Below, in pieces: positions 39,482 to 48,279 of a DNA stretch of 60,263 nucleotides. Each line of letters opens with the position of its first letter. The stretch's first letter is position 1. The stretch lies in the NCBI GenBank assembly GCA_963169235.1, contig CAUJCX010000021.1, positions 1 to 60,263 on the forward strand, in the 5' to 3' direction. The notes beneath the pieces are model-generated. The model was not told the origin of the DNA, did not search any database, and saw only the letters and a list, made by a program, of their open reading frames with translations. The DNA comes from Actinomycetota bacterium (GTDB lineage: Bacteria > Actinomycetota > Thermoleophilia > Miltoncostaeales > Miltoncostaeaceae). The translations under genes and the position numbers were made by a program.

Positions 39482-40534
39482 TTACCGGCGGCGGGCCGGG
39501 GAGGCCAGGCCACCCATCACGTCGCGCGCGGCGTTGACGGCCACGGTGAGCGCCTCGGCCTTCGCCCGCAGGTCGGGATGGAGTCCGGCGACCCGGTCGG
39601 GATGGCAGCGGGTGATCTGTTGCTTGTACGCGCGCTCCACCTCGGCCTCACCGGCGGTGTGGTGCACGTCGAGCAGCGCGGCGGCCTCGGCGCGGGTGGT
39701 GGGCACGTCGACGCCGGCCTGCTCGCGGGCGCGCAGCGCCGTCACCTCGTCCAGCGCATGGCGCAGCTTGGCCCGTTGCGCCTCGAGCTTGGTGCGCTGG
39801 GCCGACAGCTCGGCCCGCTCGGCACGTACGTCCTCGGCCAGGTCGAGCAGCTGCCGTTCGCGCACGCCGGAGCCGGTCTGGAGGCCCGCGATCATGCGGG
39901 CGGGGTCGAGCGTAAGGGGGTCGTCGGCGGGTACGTCGCGCTGGGCGCCCTGGTCGCCGCGCCGCACCAGCTCGAGGATCTCGGCCAGCGTGTGGTGGGC
40001 GCGGTTGCCCCCCCGGGGGCCCTCCCCCGGCCCCAGCCGCACCAGCCTCAGCCCCTCCCACGACGGGTCCACCACGAACGTCGCGGACGACCGCCCCACC
40101 AGGAACGCGCGCCGAGGTGGTCCCGCGGCGCTGCCCACGAGGCCGAACCGGGCGTCGTCGACGGCCTCGCCGGCCAGCGCCGCCAGCTCGTCCGACAGGT
40201 CGGCCAGGCGGCGGCGGACGTCGCGGCCGTCGGCGCCCCGGTCGGGCACGCGCGCCGCGTCCTCCACCCGCTCGGCCAGGCCGGCGGGGCTGACCTGCCC
40301 GGCGGCCAGCACCGACCACCAGCGCTGCCACGGCGTGGCGGGGGTGCGCACGGCGGCGAGGGCGGCGTGCGGCAGGTCGAGGGCGCACAGCGCCGCCACG
40401 AGGTCGTGACGGCCGCCGTCGTCGTCCGCGTCGGCCAGCGAGGCCGCCAGGGCGAGCAGCGCCACCTGGCGCCAGCAGGCATCGTCGGTACGGGCCGGGG
40501 CCGGGCCGGCGGCGCTGATGAGAGCGTCGATCAT
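39482..40534 (-). CDS. C-terminal J-domain protein
   Basis: 350 residues. A large N-terminal helical region without known motif, a central coiled coil (AERAELSAQRTKLEAQRAKL), and at the C-terminus a J domain with helices around the CHPDRVAGLHPDL motif, whose HPD activates Hsp70 ATPase. J domains at the C-terminus are unusual among small DnaJ proteins and suggest a DjlA-like specialised co-chaperone. TACCGT 8 nt before the ATG suggests a near-leaderless start. Confidence 0.82.
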   Translation of the reverse strand: MIDALISAAGPAPARTDDACWRQVALLALAASLADADDDGGRHDLVAALCALDLPHAALAAVRTPATPWQRWWSVLAAGQVSPAGLAERVEDAARVPDRGADGRDVRRRLADLSDELAALAGEAVDDARFGLVGSAAGPPRRAFLVGRSSATFVVDPSWEGLRLVRLGPGEGPRGGNRAHHTLAEILELVRRGDQGAQRDVPADDPLTLDPARMIAGLQTGSGVRERQLLDLAEDVRAERAELSAQRTKLEAQRAKLRHALDEVTALRAREQAGVDVPTTRAEAAALLDVHHTAGEAEVERAYKQQITRCHPDRVAGLHPDLRAKAEALTVAVNAARDVMGGLASPARRR

Positions 40535-40602
40535 CGAACGACACGGTAGCGCGGTCGCGCGCCGGCCAGGCGGCGGTGCATCGCATCTGTGAAGGTGTAC
40601 GG

Positions 40603-41886
40603 GTGAACCATCCGCCGACCCCGCTGCGCCCGGTGCACCCGCTGCGACTGGCGCGGTACCGGCGGTACTGGGTGTCGCAGGTGATGACCGACTTCGGCCA
40701 GTTCGCCACCGTCATGGTGCTGGGCTGGCAGATGTACGACACGGCCCGCCTCACCATGAGCACCGAGCGGGCCTCGCTGATGCTGGGCTTCCTCGGGCTG
40801 GCGCAGTTCGTGCCGCTGGCGGCGTGCAGCCCCGTCAGCGGGTGGGTGGTGGATCGCCTCGACCGCCGCTGGGTCGCCCTGGGTGCGATCGGACTGGAGC
40901 TGGCCTGCGTGAGCGCGCTGGCGGTGATCACGCTGCGCGGCGCCGTGACCCTGCCCTGGTTGTTCGCGGCGGGCTTCGTGTTCGGGCTCGCCCGCGCGTT
41001 CGCGATGCCCGCCAAGCAGTCGATCACCCCGAACCTGGTGCCCAAGGACGTGCTGCCATCCGCCGTGGCGATGACGGCGATGTCGATGCAACTGGGCGTC
41101 ATCGGCGGCCCCACCATCGGGGGGCTGCTGTACGGCGTCGACGCGTGGCTGCCGTACGTGGTGGTCAGCGGGATGCTGGCCCTGGGTGCCGTGGCCATGG
41201 CGGGCATCGGGCCGGTGGTGGGGCACAAGGCCCTGCGCAGCACGGCGTCGCCCGGGCGCCAGATGATCGAGGGCTTCCGCTACGTGCGCCGCAACCGGAT
41301 CGTGCTCGGTGCCGTCTCGCTGGACCTCTTCGCGGTGCTGATGGGCGGCGCCACCGCGATGCTGCCGGTGTTCGCGCGCGACATCCTGCACGTGGGCTCC
41401 GAGGGTCTGGGGCTGCTGCGCGCGGCCCCCGCCGTGGGTGCGGCCCTGATGGGCCTGTCGCTGTCGCGCTGGCCCATCCGGCACCGCGTCGGGTGGTGGA
41501 TGTTCGGCGCGGTGGGCGTGTTCGGTCTGGCCACGGTGGGCTTCGGCCTGGCCCGCGCGCTGGTGCCCTCCCTCGCGTCGCTGTTCGTGATGGGCGCCGC
41601 CGACATGATCTCGATGTACGTGCGGGGCACGCTGATCCAGCTGTCCACGCCCGACGAGATGAGGGGCCGGGTGGGATCCGTGGCGGCCCTGTTCATCTCG
41701 GGCTCCAACGAGCTGGGAGAGGCCGAGTCGGGCCTGTTGGCCGCCGTCATCGGCCCGGTGGCGGCCGTGGTGGCCGGCGGCGTCGCCGCCGTGGCACTGG
41801 CCGCACTGTGGTCGTGGGTGTTCCCCCAGCTGCGCCGGGCCGACACGTTCGCCGATACCCCGCTGGTGAAGGCCGCACCGCCGTAG
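40603..41886 (+). CDS. MFS transporter, enterobactin-exporter-like
   Basis: 427 residues from GTG 40603, with GAAGG at 7 nt. Twelve membrane segments are predicted by hydrophobicity. The MFS loop-2/3 motif GWVVDRLDRRWV and the LPSAVAMTAMSMQ and LAAVIGP regions match the MFS_3 group, which includes siderophore and drug exporters. Substrate unknown. Downstream lies a short gap and the Uma2 gene with its own promoter. Confidence 0.85.
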   Translation: MNHPPTPLRPVHPLRLARYRRYWVSQVMTDFGQFATVMVLGWQMYDTARLTMSTERASLMLGFLGLAQFVPLAACSPVSGWVVDRLDRRWVALGAIGLELACVSALAVITLRGAVTLPWLFAAGFVFGLARAFAMPAKQSITPNLVPKDVLPSAVAMTAMSMQLGVIGGPTIGGLLYGVDAWLPYVVVSGMLALGAVAMAGIGPVVGHKALRSTASPGRQMIEGFRYVRRNRIVLGAVSLDLFAVLMGGATAMLPVFARDILHVGSEGLGLLRAAPAVGAALMGLSLSRWPIRHRVGWWMFGAVGVFGLATVGFGLARALVPSLASLFVMGAADMISMYVRGTLIQLSTPDEMRGRVGSVAALFISGSNELGEAESGLLAAVIGPVAAVVAGGVAAVALAALWSWVFPQLRRADTFADTPLVKAAPP

Positions 41887-42004
41887 GCACGCTTCCGGCA
41901 CCCGTCCGGCACGGGTTTGGCACGTCGCACGCGCCCCCCGCGGCACCCGCCGTGCGTGAATGGGGCGGTGGTCGCAGACGATGAAACGGGGTACCGTGAT
42001 CGGC

Positions 42005-42565
42005 GTGAGAACGCACGGTTCCACCCACCCGCGCACGCGCCGGTTCACGGCCGACGACGTGTGGGCGATGGTCGCCGCCGGGGTCCTCGATCCCGATGAG
42101 CCGTACGAGCTGATCGACGGCGAGCTGCTGTACGTGAGCCCGCAGAACCCCCGGCACGCCACGGTGATCGAGCGGCTCAACACCCTGCTGGTGCTGGCGT
42201 ACGCCCCCGATTTCGCGGTGCGGCCACAGCTTCCGCTGGGCGGCATCCGCGACAGCATCCCCGAGCCCGACCTGGTGGTGGGGCCACGGTCGCCGACCCT
42301 CACCACCCCGCACCTGGTGGGCACCGACACGGTGCTGGTGGCCGAGGTGTCCGACTCGTCCATCCGGCGCGACGTGCGCAAGGGCGAGATCTACGCGGCC
42401 GCGGGCGTGCGCGAGTTCTGGCGCGTGCTGGTGGAGCGGCGCGTGGTCGTGGTGCACCGCCTGCCCCGCCCCGACGGCGGGTGGGACGACATCACCGACC
42501 ACCAGAACGCGGTGCCGTTCCCCGCCGGCCGTGGCGACGTCGACCTGGCGGCCCTGTTCGCGTAG
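42005..42565 (+). CDS. Uma2-family (DUF820) putative endonuclease
   Basis: 186 residues from GTG 42005, leaderless (TACCGT, 7-nt gap). The PD-(D/E)XK-like core is visible: YELIDGELLYVSPQ, PEPDLVVG, LVAEVSDSSIRRDVRKGEIYAAAGVREFW. Uma2 proteins are abundant in cyanobacteria and actinobacteria and have no established biological role. It stands alone between two transcription units. Confidence 0.88.
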   Translation: MRTHGSTHPRTRRFTADDVWAMVAAGVLDPDEPYELIDGELLYVSPQNPRHATVIERLNTLLVLAYAPDFAVRPQLPLGGIRDSIPEPDLVVGPRSPTLTTPHLVGTDTVLVAEVSDSSIRRDVRKGEIYAAAGVREFWRVLVERRVVVVHRLPRPDGGWDDITDHQNAVPFPAGRGDVDLAALFA

Positions 42566-42658
42566 CGGCGATCAGGAAGCGTGCGTTTCGTGATGACACC
42601 GCCGGCCCGCCGTGTCACCATCGCCCCGCCCTCCCACCCGCCACGTACGAGGTGACCC

Positions 42659-43081
42659 ATGACGCACCCGTTTCGCCTGACCCTCGCCGCCGCCGCCACC
42701 GCATGCCTGGCCGCGACCCCCGCGGCCGCGTTCACGGCCCGGCTCAACGGTCAGGTGATCGCTCCGAAGAAGGCGGCGACGCTTACCGTGTCGACTCCCG
42801 CCGCGGGCGAGTTCTCGTACTGGCTGCGCGCCTCCAGCGACGGCGACAAGCGCCTGCGCATCGTGCAGCGCCGCGGCACGTCGGCGTTCACGGTGATGAA
42901 GATGCCCGGCCCGGTCGCGCGGGACACGTGCGAGGGCGCGGCAGGCAGCATCATCTGCACCGGTTTCCAGACGCCCGCACCCCGCCGCGCCACGTACACC
43001 ATCCGCGTGTTCAACGACAGCGCGCGCCCCATGACGGTGAGCCTGCGGGTGACGTTCCGCCGCGTGACGAGCGCGGGCTGA
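42659..43081 (+). CDS. Secreted protein of unknown function
   Basis: 140 residues. Signal peptide with a likely cut after AAA near residue 24. The mature part is beta-rich (ATLTVSTPAAGEFSYWLRAS, SAFTVMKMPGP, YTIRVFNDSARPMTVSLRV) with one pair of Cys that can form a disulfide (TCEGAAGSIICTG). Not recognised; resembles a small Ig-type sandwich. GAGGTG Shine-Dalgarno. Convergent with the HAD gene. Confidence 0.75.
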   Translation: MTHPFRLTLAAAATACLAATPAAAFTARLNGQVIAPKKAATLTVSTPAAGEFSYWLRASSDGDKRLRIVQRRGTSAFTVMKMPGPVARDTCEGAAGSIICTGFQTPAPRRATYTIRVFNDSARPMTVSLRVTFRRVTSAG

Positions 43082-43090
43082 CCTCCCGGC

Positions 43091-43912
43091 CTACTCGACC
43101 ACCACGTTCGCGATGGAGTCGACGATGTGGGTGGGTCGGTACGGGAACACATCGGTCTGGTGCTCGGCGGTGGAGCCGCTGAGCACCAGCACGGTGCGCA
43201 GGCCCGCCTCGAGGCCGCTGATCACGTCGGTGTCCATGCGGTCGCCGATCATCACCGCGCTCTCGGAGTGCGCCCCGATGGCGTTCAGGGCCGAGCGCAT
43301 CATCAGCGGGTTGGGCTTGCCCACGAAGTACGGCGCCACGCCCGTGGCCTTGGTGATCAGCGCCGCCACGGCGCCGGTCGCCGGCAGGGACCCGGCCGAC
43401 GAGGGCCCCGTGGGGTCGGGGTTCGTGGCGATGAACCGGGAGCCGCGCTCGATCAGGCGGATGGCCCGCGTGATGGCCTCGAAGCTGTACGTGCGGGTCT
43501 CGCCCAGCACCACGTAGTCGGGGTGGCGCTCGGACAGCACGTAGCCGATCTCGTGCAGCGCGGTGGTGAGTCCCGCCTCGCCGATCACGTGCGCCGTGCC
43601 GCCGGGGCGCTGCTGGTTCAGGAACTGCGCGGTGGCCAGCGCCGACGTCCAGATGCATTCGGGGGGCACGTCGAGGCCCGTGTTCTTGAGCCGGGCCGAC
43701 AGGTCGCGGGGCGTGAAGATGGAGTTGTTCGTGAGCACCATCCAGCGCTTGCCCTTGTCGCGCAGCGCGCTGATGAACGCCTCGGCGCCGGGGATCGGGT
43801 GCTCCTCGTGCACCAGCACGCCGTCCATGTCGGTGAGCACGGACTCCGCGTCGATGTGGACGGTCAGAGGGTCTCCTTCGCGTGGTTTCGACACGGCGAC
43901 ATCGTGCCGCAT
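43091..43912 (-). CDS. HAD-IIA (NagD-like) phosphatase
   Basis: 273 residues from ATG 43912. HAD motifs: [10 protein letters not shown] (nucleophile Asp), [13 protein letters not shown] (Lys) and IGDRMDTDV. The cap is the C2 type of NagD/PGP phosphatases. Substrate is uncertain (nucleotides, sugar phosphates or p-nitrophenyl phosphate in the family). The best Shine-Dalgarno (GAAGGAG) lies downstream of that ATG and 5 nt before CTG 43867, giving the M/L-T-V-H-I-D-A start seen in close relatives. Confidence 0.9.
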   Translation of the reverse strand: MRHDVAVSKPREGDPLTVHIDAESVLTDMDGVLVHEEHPIPGAEAFISALRDKGKRWMVLTNNSIFTPRDLSARLKNTGLDVPPECIWTSALATAQFLNQQRPGGTAHVIGEAGLTTALHEIGYVLSERHPDYVVLGETRTYSFEAITRAIRLIERGSRFIATNPDPTGPSSAGSLPATGAVAALITKATGVAPYFVGKPNPLMMRSALNAIGAHSESAVMIGDRMDTDVISGLEAGLRTVLVLSGSTAEHQTDVFPYRPTHIVDSIANVVVE

Positions 43913-44024
43913 CAGGCGGCCGAAATGGTTACGGTCGCATGAAATGACGCGCGAAGGACGCGCGCGGACGGTGACCCCGGGCCCGGGCGGCCCCCGCGCA
44001 CGGGTGCCCGCCGGACCCGGGCGG

Positions 44025-44474
44025 TCAGGTCTCCGGAGGCGGAGGCGGCGGGGTGGACGACGCCGCGCCCGCGCTGCGTACCCCGGCGAGCTCGACGGCG
44101 TCCCGCAGCCGCGCGACGTCGGCCTTGTCGGCGTTCCACCCCAGCACGGCGATGCGCTCGCCCGTGGGCACGTGGATCAGCTTCTTGTCGTCGAACCGCA
44201 GGTCGGCCAGCGACGTGATGGGGAAGCGCTTGCCCACCATGCCCAGCGGGCTCTTTCGCTGCACCTCGGTGGGCGTCACCAGCAGGGCCTGCCCGCGCAG
44301 GTACGTGACGCCGGTGAAGCCCAGCACCAGGCCCAGGATCAGGTTGAGCAGCGGGCGGGACGACGTGACGGCGTACAGCAGCAGGTTGAGCACGCCGAGG
44401 ACGAGGAACGCGATGGCCAGGGCGCGGTTGAGGCCGATGGGGAACGTGCCCGAGGGGGCGTGGGATGTGGTCAT
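44025..44474 (-). CDS. Membrane protein of unknown function
   Basis: 149 residues. Two membrane segments ([18 protein letters not shown] and [18 protein letters not shown]) then a PH-like beta domain ([32 protein letters not shown]) and a Pro-rich tail. Function unknown. ATG 44474 is leaderless: TAGGCT, 6-nt gap, with the same hexamer used on the other strand by the divergent DUF255 gene 48 bp away. Confidence 0.8.
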   Translation of the reverse strand: MTTSHAPSGTFPIGLNRALAIAFLVLGVLNLLLYAVTSSRPLLNLILGLVLGFTGVTYLRGQALLVTPTEVQRKSPLGMVGKRFPITSLADLRFDDKKLIHVPTGERIAVLGWNADKADVARLRDAVELAGVRSAGAASSTPPPPPPET

Positions 44475-44480
44475 GGGGCC

Positions 44481-44516
44481 AGCCTATCCCGCGGCGGCGG
44501 CCGCGCCCCCTAGGCT
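44481..44516. promoter_or_regulatory. Divergent leaderless promoter pair, both TAGGCT
   Basis: TAGGCT at 44481-44486 (minus) is 6 nt before ATG 44474, and TAGGCT at 44511-44516 (plus) is 6 nt before ATG 44523. The two boxes are back to back, 24 bp apart, so the polymerases would collide or share -35 contacts. Confidence 0.6.
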
Positions 44517-44522
44517 GAAGAC

Positions 44523-46556
44523 ATGCCCAACCGACTCGCCGCCGAGCGCAGCCTGTACCTGCGCCAGCACGCCGACAATCCCGTCGACTGGTACCCGTGG
44601 GGGGACGAGGCGTTCACCCGTGCCCGCCAGGAGGACCGCCCGCTGCTGGTGTCGGTGGGCTACTCGGCGTGCCACTGGTGCCACGTGATGGCGCACGAGT
44701 CGTTCGAGGACGACGACACCGCGGCCCTGGTGAACGCGCTGTTCGTCAACGTCAAGGTCGACCGCGACGAGCGGCCCGACGTCGACGCCCTGTACATGCA
44801 GGCCACCATGGCGCTCACCGGCCACGGCGGCTGGCCGATGACGGTGTTCCTCACGCCCGACGGGCACCCGTACTTCGCCGGCACGTACTTCCCGCCCGAG
44901 GCCCGCGGCGGCCTGCCCGCGTTCGCCGACGTCTGCCGCGCGGTCGCCCAGGCGTACCGCACCCAGCGCGACGACGTCGCCCAGCAGACGGGCGTGGTGA
45001 TGGAGCGGGTCGCCGCGGTGGCCGCCCGCACGGCGCCGCACGACCGGCCGCTTGACGAGGCCTATCTGCGCACCGCGATGGCCGCGCTGGAGGATCGCTT
45101 CGACCCGGTCTACGGCGGCTTCGGTCCGGGCCCGAAGTTCCCGCCCACGGCGGCGCTGGAGCTGCTGGTGCAGCGCATCGAGCGCACGGCCGGCGACACC
45201 GGCGCGCGGCTGATGCTCGACCTCACGCTGACGCGCATGGCCGAGGGCGGCATCCACGACCACCTGGGCGGAGGCTTCCACCGGTACGCCGTGGACGGCG
45301 TCTGGGGCGTCCCCCACTTCGAGAAGATGCTGTACGACAACGCCGGCCTGGCCCGCGTCTACGCCCAGGCCCACGCCGCCACCGGCGACCCCGCCTGGGC
45401 GGCCGTGGCCACCGGCACGCTGGAGTACCTGCTGCGCGAGATGCGCTTGCCGGGCGGCGCGTTCGCCTCGGCCCAGGACGCCGACACGCCGGCGGGCGAG
45501 GGCGCGTACTTCACGTGGACCGCCGACGAGATCGTGGACGTGCTGCCCGAGGACGAGGCCCGGGTGGTGCGGATGCACTACGGCATCGTCGACCATGGGC
45601 CCCTGGAGGGGCGCAGCGTGCTGGCGGTCGCCCGCCCCATCCAGGCGGTCGCGGCGCTGACGCGCACCGACGCGGCCGCCCTGCTGGCCGACGCGCACGA
45701 GCGCATGCGCGAGGCCCGCTCGGCCCGCCCCGCCCCCGGTCGCGACGACGCCGCCATCACGGCGTGGAACGGCCTGGCCATCGCGGCCTTCGCCGACGCC
45801 GGCGTGGTGCTGGGCCGTGCCGACTTCGTGGAGGCGGCCCGGGTGGCGGCGGCGTTCGTCTGCGACCACGCGTGGGTGGACGGCCGCCTGCATCGCACCC
45901 TGCACGGCGACACCGCCCAGCACGACGGCAACCTGGACGACCACGCGCACCTGGCGTTCGGCCTCGTGCGCCTGCACCAGGCCACCGCCGACGCGCGCTG
46001 GCTCCGCGAGGCCGGGCGCGTGGTCGACGCGATGCTCGAGCGCTTCGGCGACGAGGACGGCACCGGCTTCTACCGGGCGCCGCGCGACGGCGAGCAGCTG
46101 GTCGCCCGCACCCGCGACCTCGAGGACCACCCCGCCACGGGCGGCAACTCGCAGGCCGCCCGCGTGTTGTTGCAACTGGGGGCGCTGCGTGGCGACCCGG
46201 ACATGGTCGAGCGAGGGAGGCGCGTGGTGGACGGCGTCGCGGGCGACGCGCTCAGGTTCCCCCAGGCGTTCGGCACGGCCCTGGCCGCCGCCGACCTGGC
46301 CGCCCACGACGACCCGGTGGTGGCCATCGCGGGCGACGACCCGGACGGCGTCGGCGCCATGCGCGACGCGGCCCGCGCGCACGGCGGACCGGGCGTGCTC
46401 GTGGTCACCGAGGCCGATGCGGCGCTGACCGCGCTGCTCGACCAGCGCCCTGCGCGGGACGGCCGGGCCACCGCGTACGTGTGCCACGGCACGGTGTGTG
46501 ACGCCCCGGTGACGGATCTGTCGTCTCTGGCGGAAGCGCTCGCCCGGCACACCTGA
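44523..46556 (+). CDS. DUF255 / thioredoxin-domain (YyaL, SPATA20-like) protein
   Basis: 677 residues. N-terminal thioredoxin-like domain with [38 protein letters not shown] (CxxC-type Cys pair) and [14 protein letters not shown], then an (alpha/alpha)-barrel like mannosidase or N-acylglucosamine epimerase ([30 protein letters not shown]). The family is widespread, sometimes called spermatogenesis-associated 20; the substrate is unclear. Leaderless ATG. Likely co-transcribed with bolA, 42 bp downstream, although that gene has its own TACCAT box. Confidence 0.92.
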   Translation: MPNRLAAERSLYLRQHADNPVDWYPWGDEAFTRARQEDRPLLVSVGYSACHWCHVMAHESFEDDDTAALVNALFVNVKVDRDERPDVDALYMQATMALTGHGGWPMTVFLTPDGHPYFAGTYFPPEARGGLPAFADVCRAVAQAYRTQRDDVAQQTGVVMERVAAVAARTAPHDRPLDEAYLRTAMAALEDRFDPVYGGFGPGPKFPPTAALELLVQRIERTAGDTGARLMLDLTLTRMAEGGIHDHLGGGFHRYAVDGVWGVPHFEKMLYDNAGLARVYAQAHAATGDPAWAAVATGTLEYLLREMRLPGGAFASAQDADTPAGEGAYFTWTADEIVDVLPEDEARVVRMHYGIVDHGPLEGRSVLAVARPIQAVAALTRTDAAALLADAHERMREARSARPAPGRDDAAITAWNGLAIAAFADAGVVLGRADFVEAARVAAAFVCDHAWVDGRLHRTLHGDTAQHDGNLDDHAHLAFGLVRLHQATADARWLREAGRVVDAMLERFGDEDGTGFYRAPRDGEQLVARTRDLEDHPATGGNSQAARVLLQLGALRGDPDMVERGRRVVDGVAGDALRFPQAFGTALAAADLAAHDDPVVAIAGDDPDGVGAMRDAARAHGGPGVLVVTEADAALTALLDQRPARDGRATAYVCHGTVCDAPVTDLSSLAEALARHT

Positions 46557-46598
46557 CGCGAGGGCGTCGCCCCGGGTGCCCGGGCTACCATGCCCCCC

Positions 46599-46835
46599 AT
46601 GGCCGATCTCAACGAACTGACGCGGATGATCGTCGACGCGCTGCCCGGCGCCGACGTCGAGGTGCTCGACCAGGGCGGCGGTGACCACCTCTGGGCGCGC
46701 GTCGTCGCGCCGCAGTTCGCGGGCAAGACGCTGATCGCCCAGCACCGGCTGGTGTACGCCGCCGTGCAGCCCCGCTTCGATGACGGAAGCATCCACGCAC
46801 TCGCCCTCTCCACCAGCGCCCCGGAGGCCTCATGA
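46599..46835 (+). CDS. BolA-family protein
   Basis: 78 residues from the second ATG (46599): TACCAT lies 7 nt upstream, whereas the ATG at 46590 overlaps that box. The BolA helix-loop fold shows GADVEVLDQGGGDHLWARVV and the conserved R-H near AQHRLVYAAV, where the invariant His binds the shared [2Fe-2S] cluster with a CGFS glutaredoxin. Its stop overlaps the glutaredoxin start (ATGA). Role in iron-sulfur trafficking or iron sensing. Confidence 0.9.
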   Translation: MADLNELTRMIVDALPGADVEVLDQGGGDHLWARVVAPQFAGKTLIAQHRLVYAAVQPRFDDGSIHALALSTSAPEAS

Positions 46836-47170
46836 GCGACACCCTGACCATGTCGGAAGAGGAAATCCTCGACCAGATCCAGCGCGAGGTCGCGGACAAC
46901 CGCGTGTTCGTGTTCATGAAGGGCACGCCCGAGATGCCGCGCTGCGGCTTCTCCAACCAGGTGGTCCAGATCCTCAACCACCTCGGTGTCGAGTACGGCG
47001 CCCGCGACATCCTCACCGACCCGCGCATCCGCATGGTGCTGTCGTCGTGGTCCGACTGGCCCACGGTCCCCCAGCTGTTCGTCGACGGTGAGCTGGTGGG
47101 CGGCTGCGACATCGCGACCGAGATGTTCAACTCGGGCGAGCTGCAGAAGCTGGTCGGCGCCCAGGCCTGA
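46832..47170 (+). CDS. grxD: Monothiol CGFS glutaredoxin (Grx4/GrxD type)
   Basis: 112 residues. KGTPEMPRCGFSNQVVQIL contains the CGFS motif; TVPQLFVDGELVGGCD and a C-terminal ELQKLVG helix complete the glutathione-binding site. CGFS glutaredoxins hold a [2Fe-2S] cluster and pass it to BolA or target proteins. The 4-bp overlap with BolA upstream is strong support for a heterodimer. Normal length. Confidence 0.93.
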   Translation: MSDTLTMSEEEILDQIQREVADNRVFVFMKGTPEMPRCGFSNQVVQILNHLGVEYGARDILTDPRIRMVLSSWSDWPTVPQLFVDGELVGGCDIATEMFNSGELQKLVGAQA

Positions 47171-47219
47171 CGCAGGCCGCCGGGCGGTAACTCCTCGGCC
47201 ACACGAGGGTTGCGCTGGC

Positions 47220-47651
47220 ATGACGACCTCACCTGAGAGCGAACCCGGCAACGCCCCGAGTGCACGCCCGGGCGTGCCGTGGTGGTGGCGCCCGATCGCG
47301 GTGGTGCTGGGCGTCGCGGTGGTGGGCCTGGCGGCCTTCTCCGTGACGCGCAGCGGCGGCGGCACCGCGGCGACGGGCAGCGATGCCAAGGGCAACGCCG
47401 ACGCCGCGTGCGCGCTGATGGGCGAGGTGCCCGACGCGTTCGACATCACCACGCAGGGGGACGAGCAGCTGGCGCGCATGGGCGCCGCCGAGACCCTGGC
47501 CCAGCTGGCCGCCGCGCGCGACGCGGGCTACAAGGGCCTCGCGGACGCGTTGCGCGCGCCGCGCGCGGTGGTGTCGCGCGACTTCAGCGCCGAGGGGCCC
47601 GCGTTCGCGCAAGCCCTCGCAGAGGCCCGCGCCGCCTGCGCGCGCCGGTAG
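47220..47651 (+). CDS. Single-pass membrane protein of unknown function
   Basis: 143 residues from ATG 47220. A Pro/Ser-rich cytoplasmic part, one membrane segment (PIAVVLGVAVVGLAAFSV), then an extracytoplasmic helical domain with two Cys (ADAACALMGEVPDAF near the membrane, and RAACARR at the end). Not recognised; GNADAACALMGEVP is reminiscent of small actinobacterial surface helical bundles. Convergent with the RloB-like gene, 4 bp apart. Confidence 0.72.
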   Translation: MTTSPESEPGNAPSARPGVPWWWRPIAVVLGVAVVGLAAFSVTRSGGGTAATGSDAKGNADAACALMGEVPDAFDITTQGDEQLARMGAAETLAQLAAARDAGYKGLADALRAPRAVVSRDFSAEGPAFAQALAEARAACARR

Positions 47652-47655
47652 CGGG

Positions 47656-48279
47656 TCACGGGGCACCAACCTGGTCAAGCTCCATCAGCCGGGCCACCAA
47701 CCGCCACATCCCCGAGCTTGGGTTGGCCCCAGGCGGTGAACCGTTCAGGCGATGGCGCTCGTCCAAGCTTCGGGCGCGTTCCATCGCCGCATCCACGCGT
47801 TCCATCAGGTCGTCGAGCGTCCCGGGTCGCAGCTCCTTCGCGCGGCCGCTGGCCATCGCCCACGTCCGCTGCACGTCGGCCGAGTTCTCGTGTCGCGTGC
47901 GATCTTCGTGGTGCAGCAGCAGCCACATCTCGAAGCACGGCGTGGACATGGCGACGTGGATCGCGTGGCGGTCGGCGAGCTCGCGCGCGTCATCGACGTC
48001 CGGATGCGTGTCACGATCGAACACGCACCAGTACTCATCGAACGGGTGGGCGGGGTCCCGTGCACGAGCCTTTCCCTTCGCCAGGGCGACGGCGCGCTGC
48101 ACCAGCGTGAGCGGCGGCCCGTGCTGCTCGTCGATATGGACCGCCACGTGGGGAAAGCGTCGTCTGAGCGCACCGACGTACAGCGGCTCGGTGAGCCTGC
48201 CCTCGGTGAGCACGTATACGGACGGCCGCCCGGCGACCCGGCGCGTGCGCAGGCCGGTGGGACGAGGGCGCCGTTTCAT
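47656..48279 (-). CDS. RloB-like protein (TOPRIM-type), second gene of a defence pair
   Basis: 207 residues. RloB-family features: SVYVLTEGRLTEPLYVGAL near the start (Glu of a TOPRIM-like fold), EYWCVFDRDTHPDVDDARELA with the DxD, and MSTPCFEMWLLLHHEDRTR. RloB sits with ATPases in restriction loci and in the lactococcal AbiL abortive-infection system. It overlaps the AAA ATPase upstream by 4 bp (ATGA). The likely role is as the effector or nuclease of an ATPase-triggered phage defence; this is inference from family and context. Confidence 0.8.
   Translation of the reverse strand: MKRRPRPTGLRTRRVAGRPSVYVLTEGRLTEPLYVGALRRRFPHVAVHIDEQHGPPLTLVQRAVALAKGKARARDPAHPFDEYWCVFDRDTHPDVDDARELADRHAIHVAMSTPCFEMWLLLHHEDRTRHENSADVQRTWAMASGRAKELRPGTLDDLMERVDAAMERARSLDERHRLNGSPPGANPSSGMWRLVARLMELDQVGAP

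Noticed and set aside
44484-46796. A 770-codon open frame antisense to the DUF255 gene
   Set aside because: It is the complement of a clear protein family; composition is typical of shadow frames.
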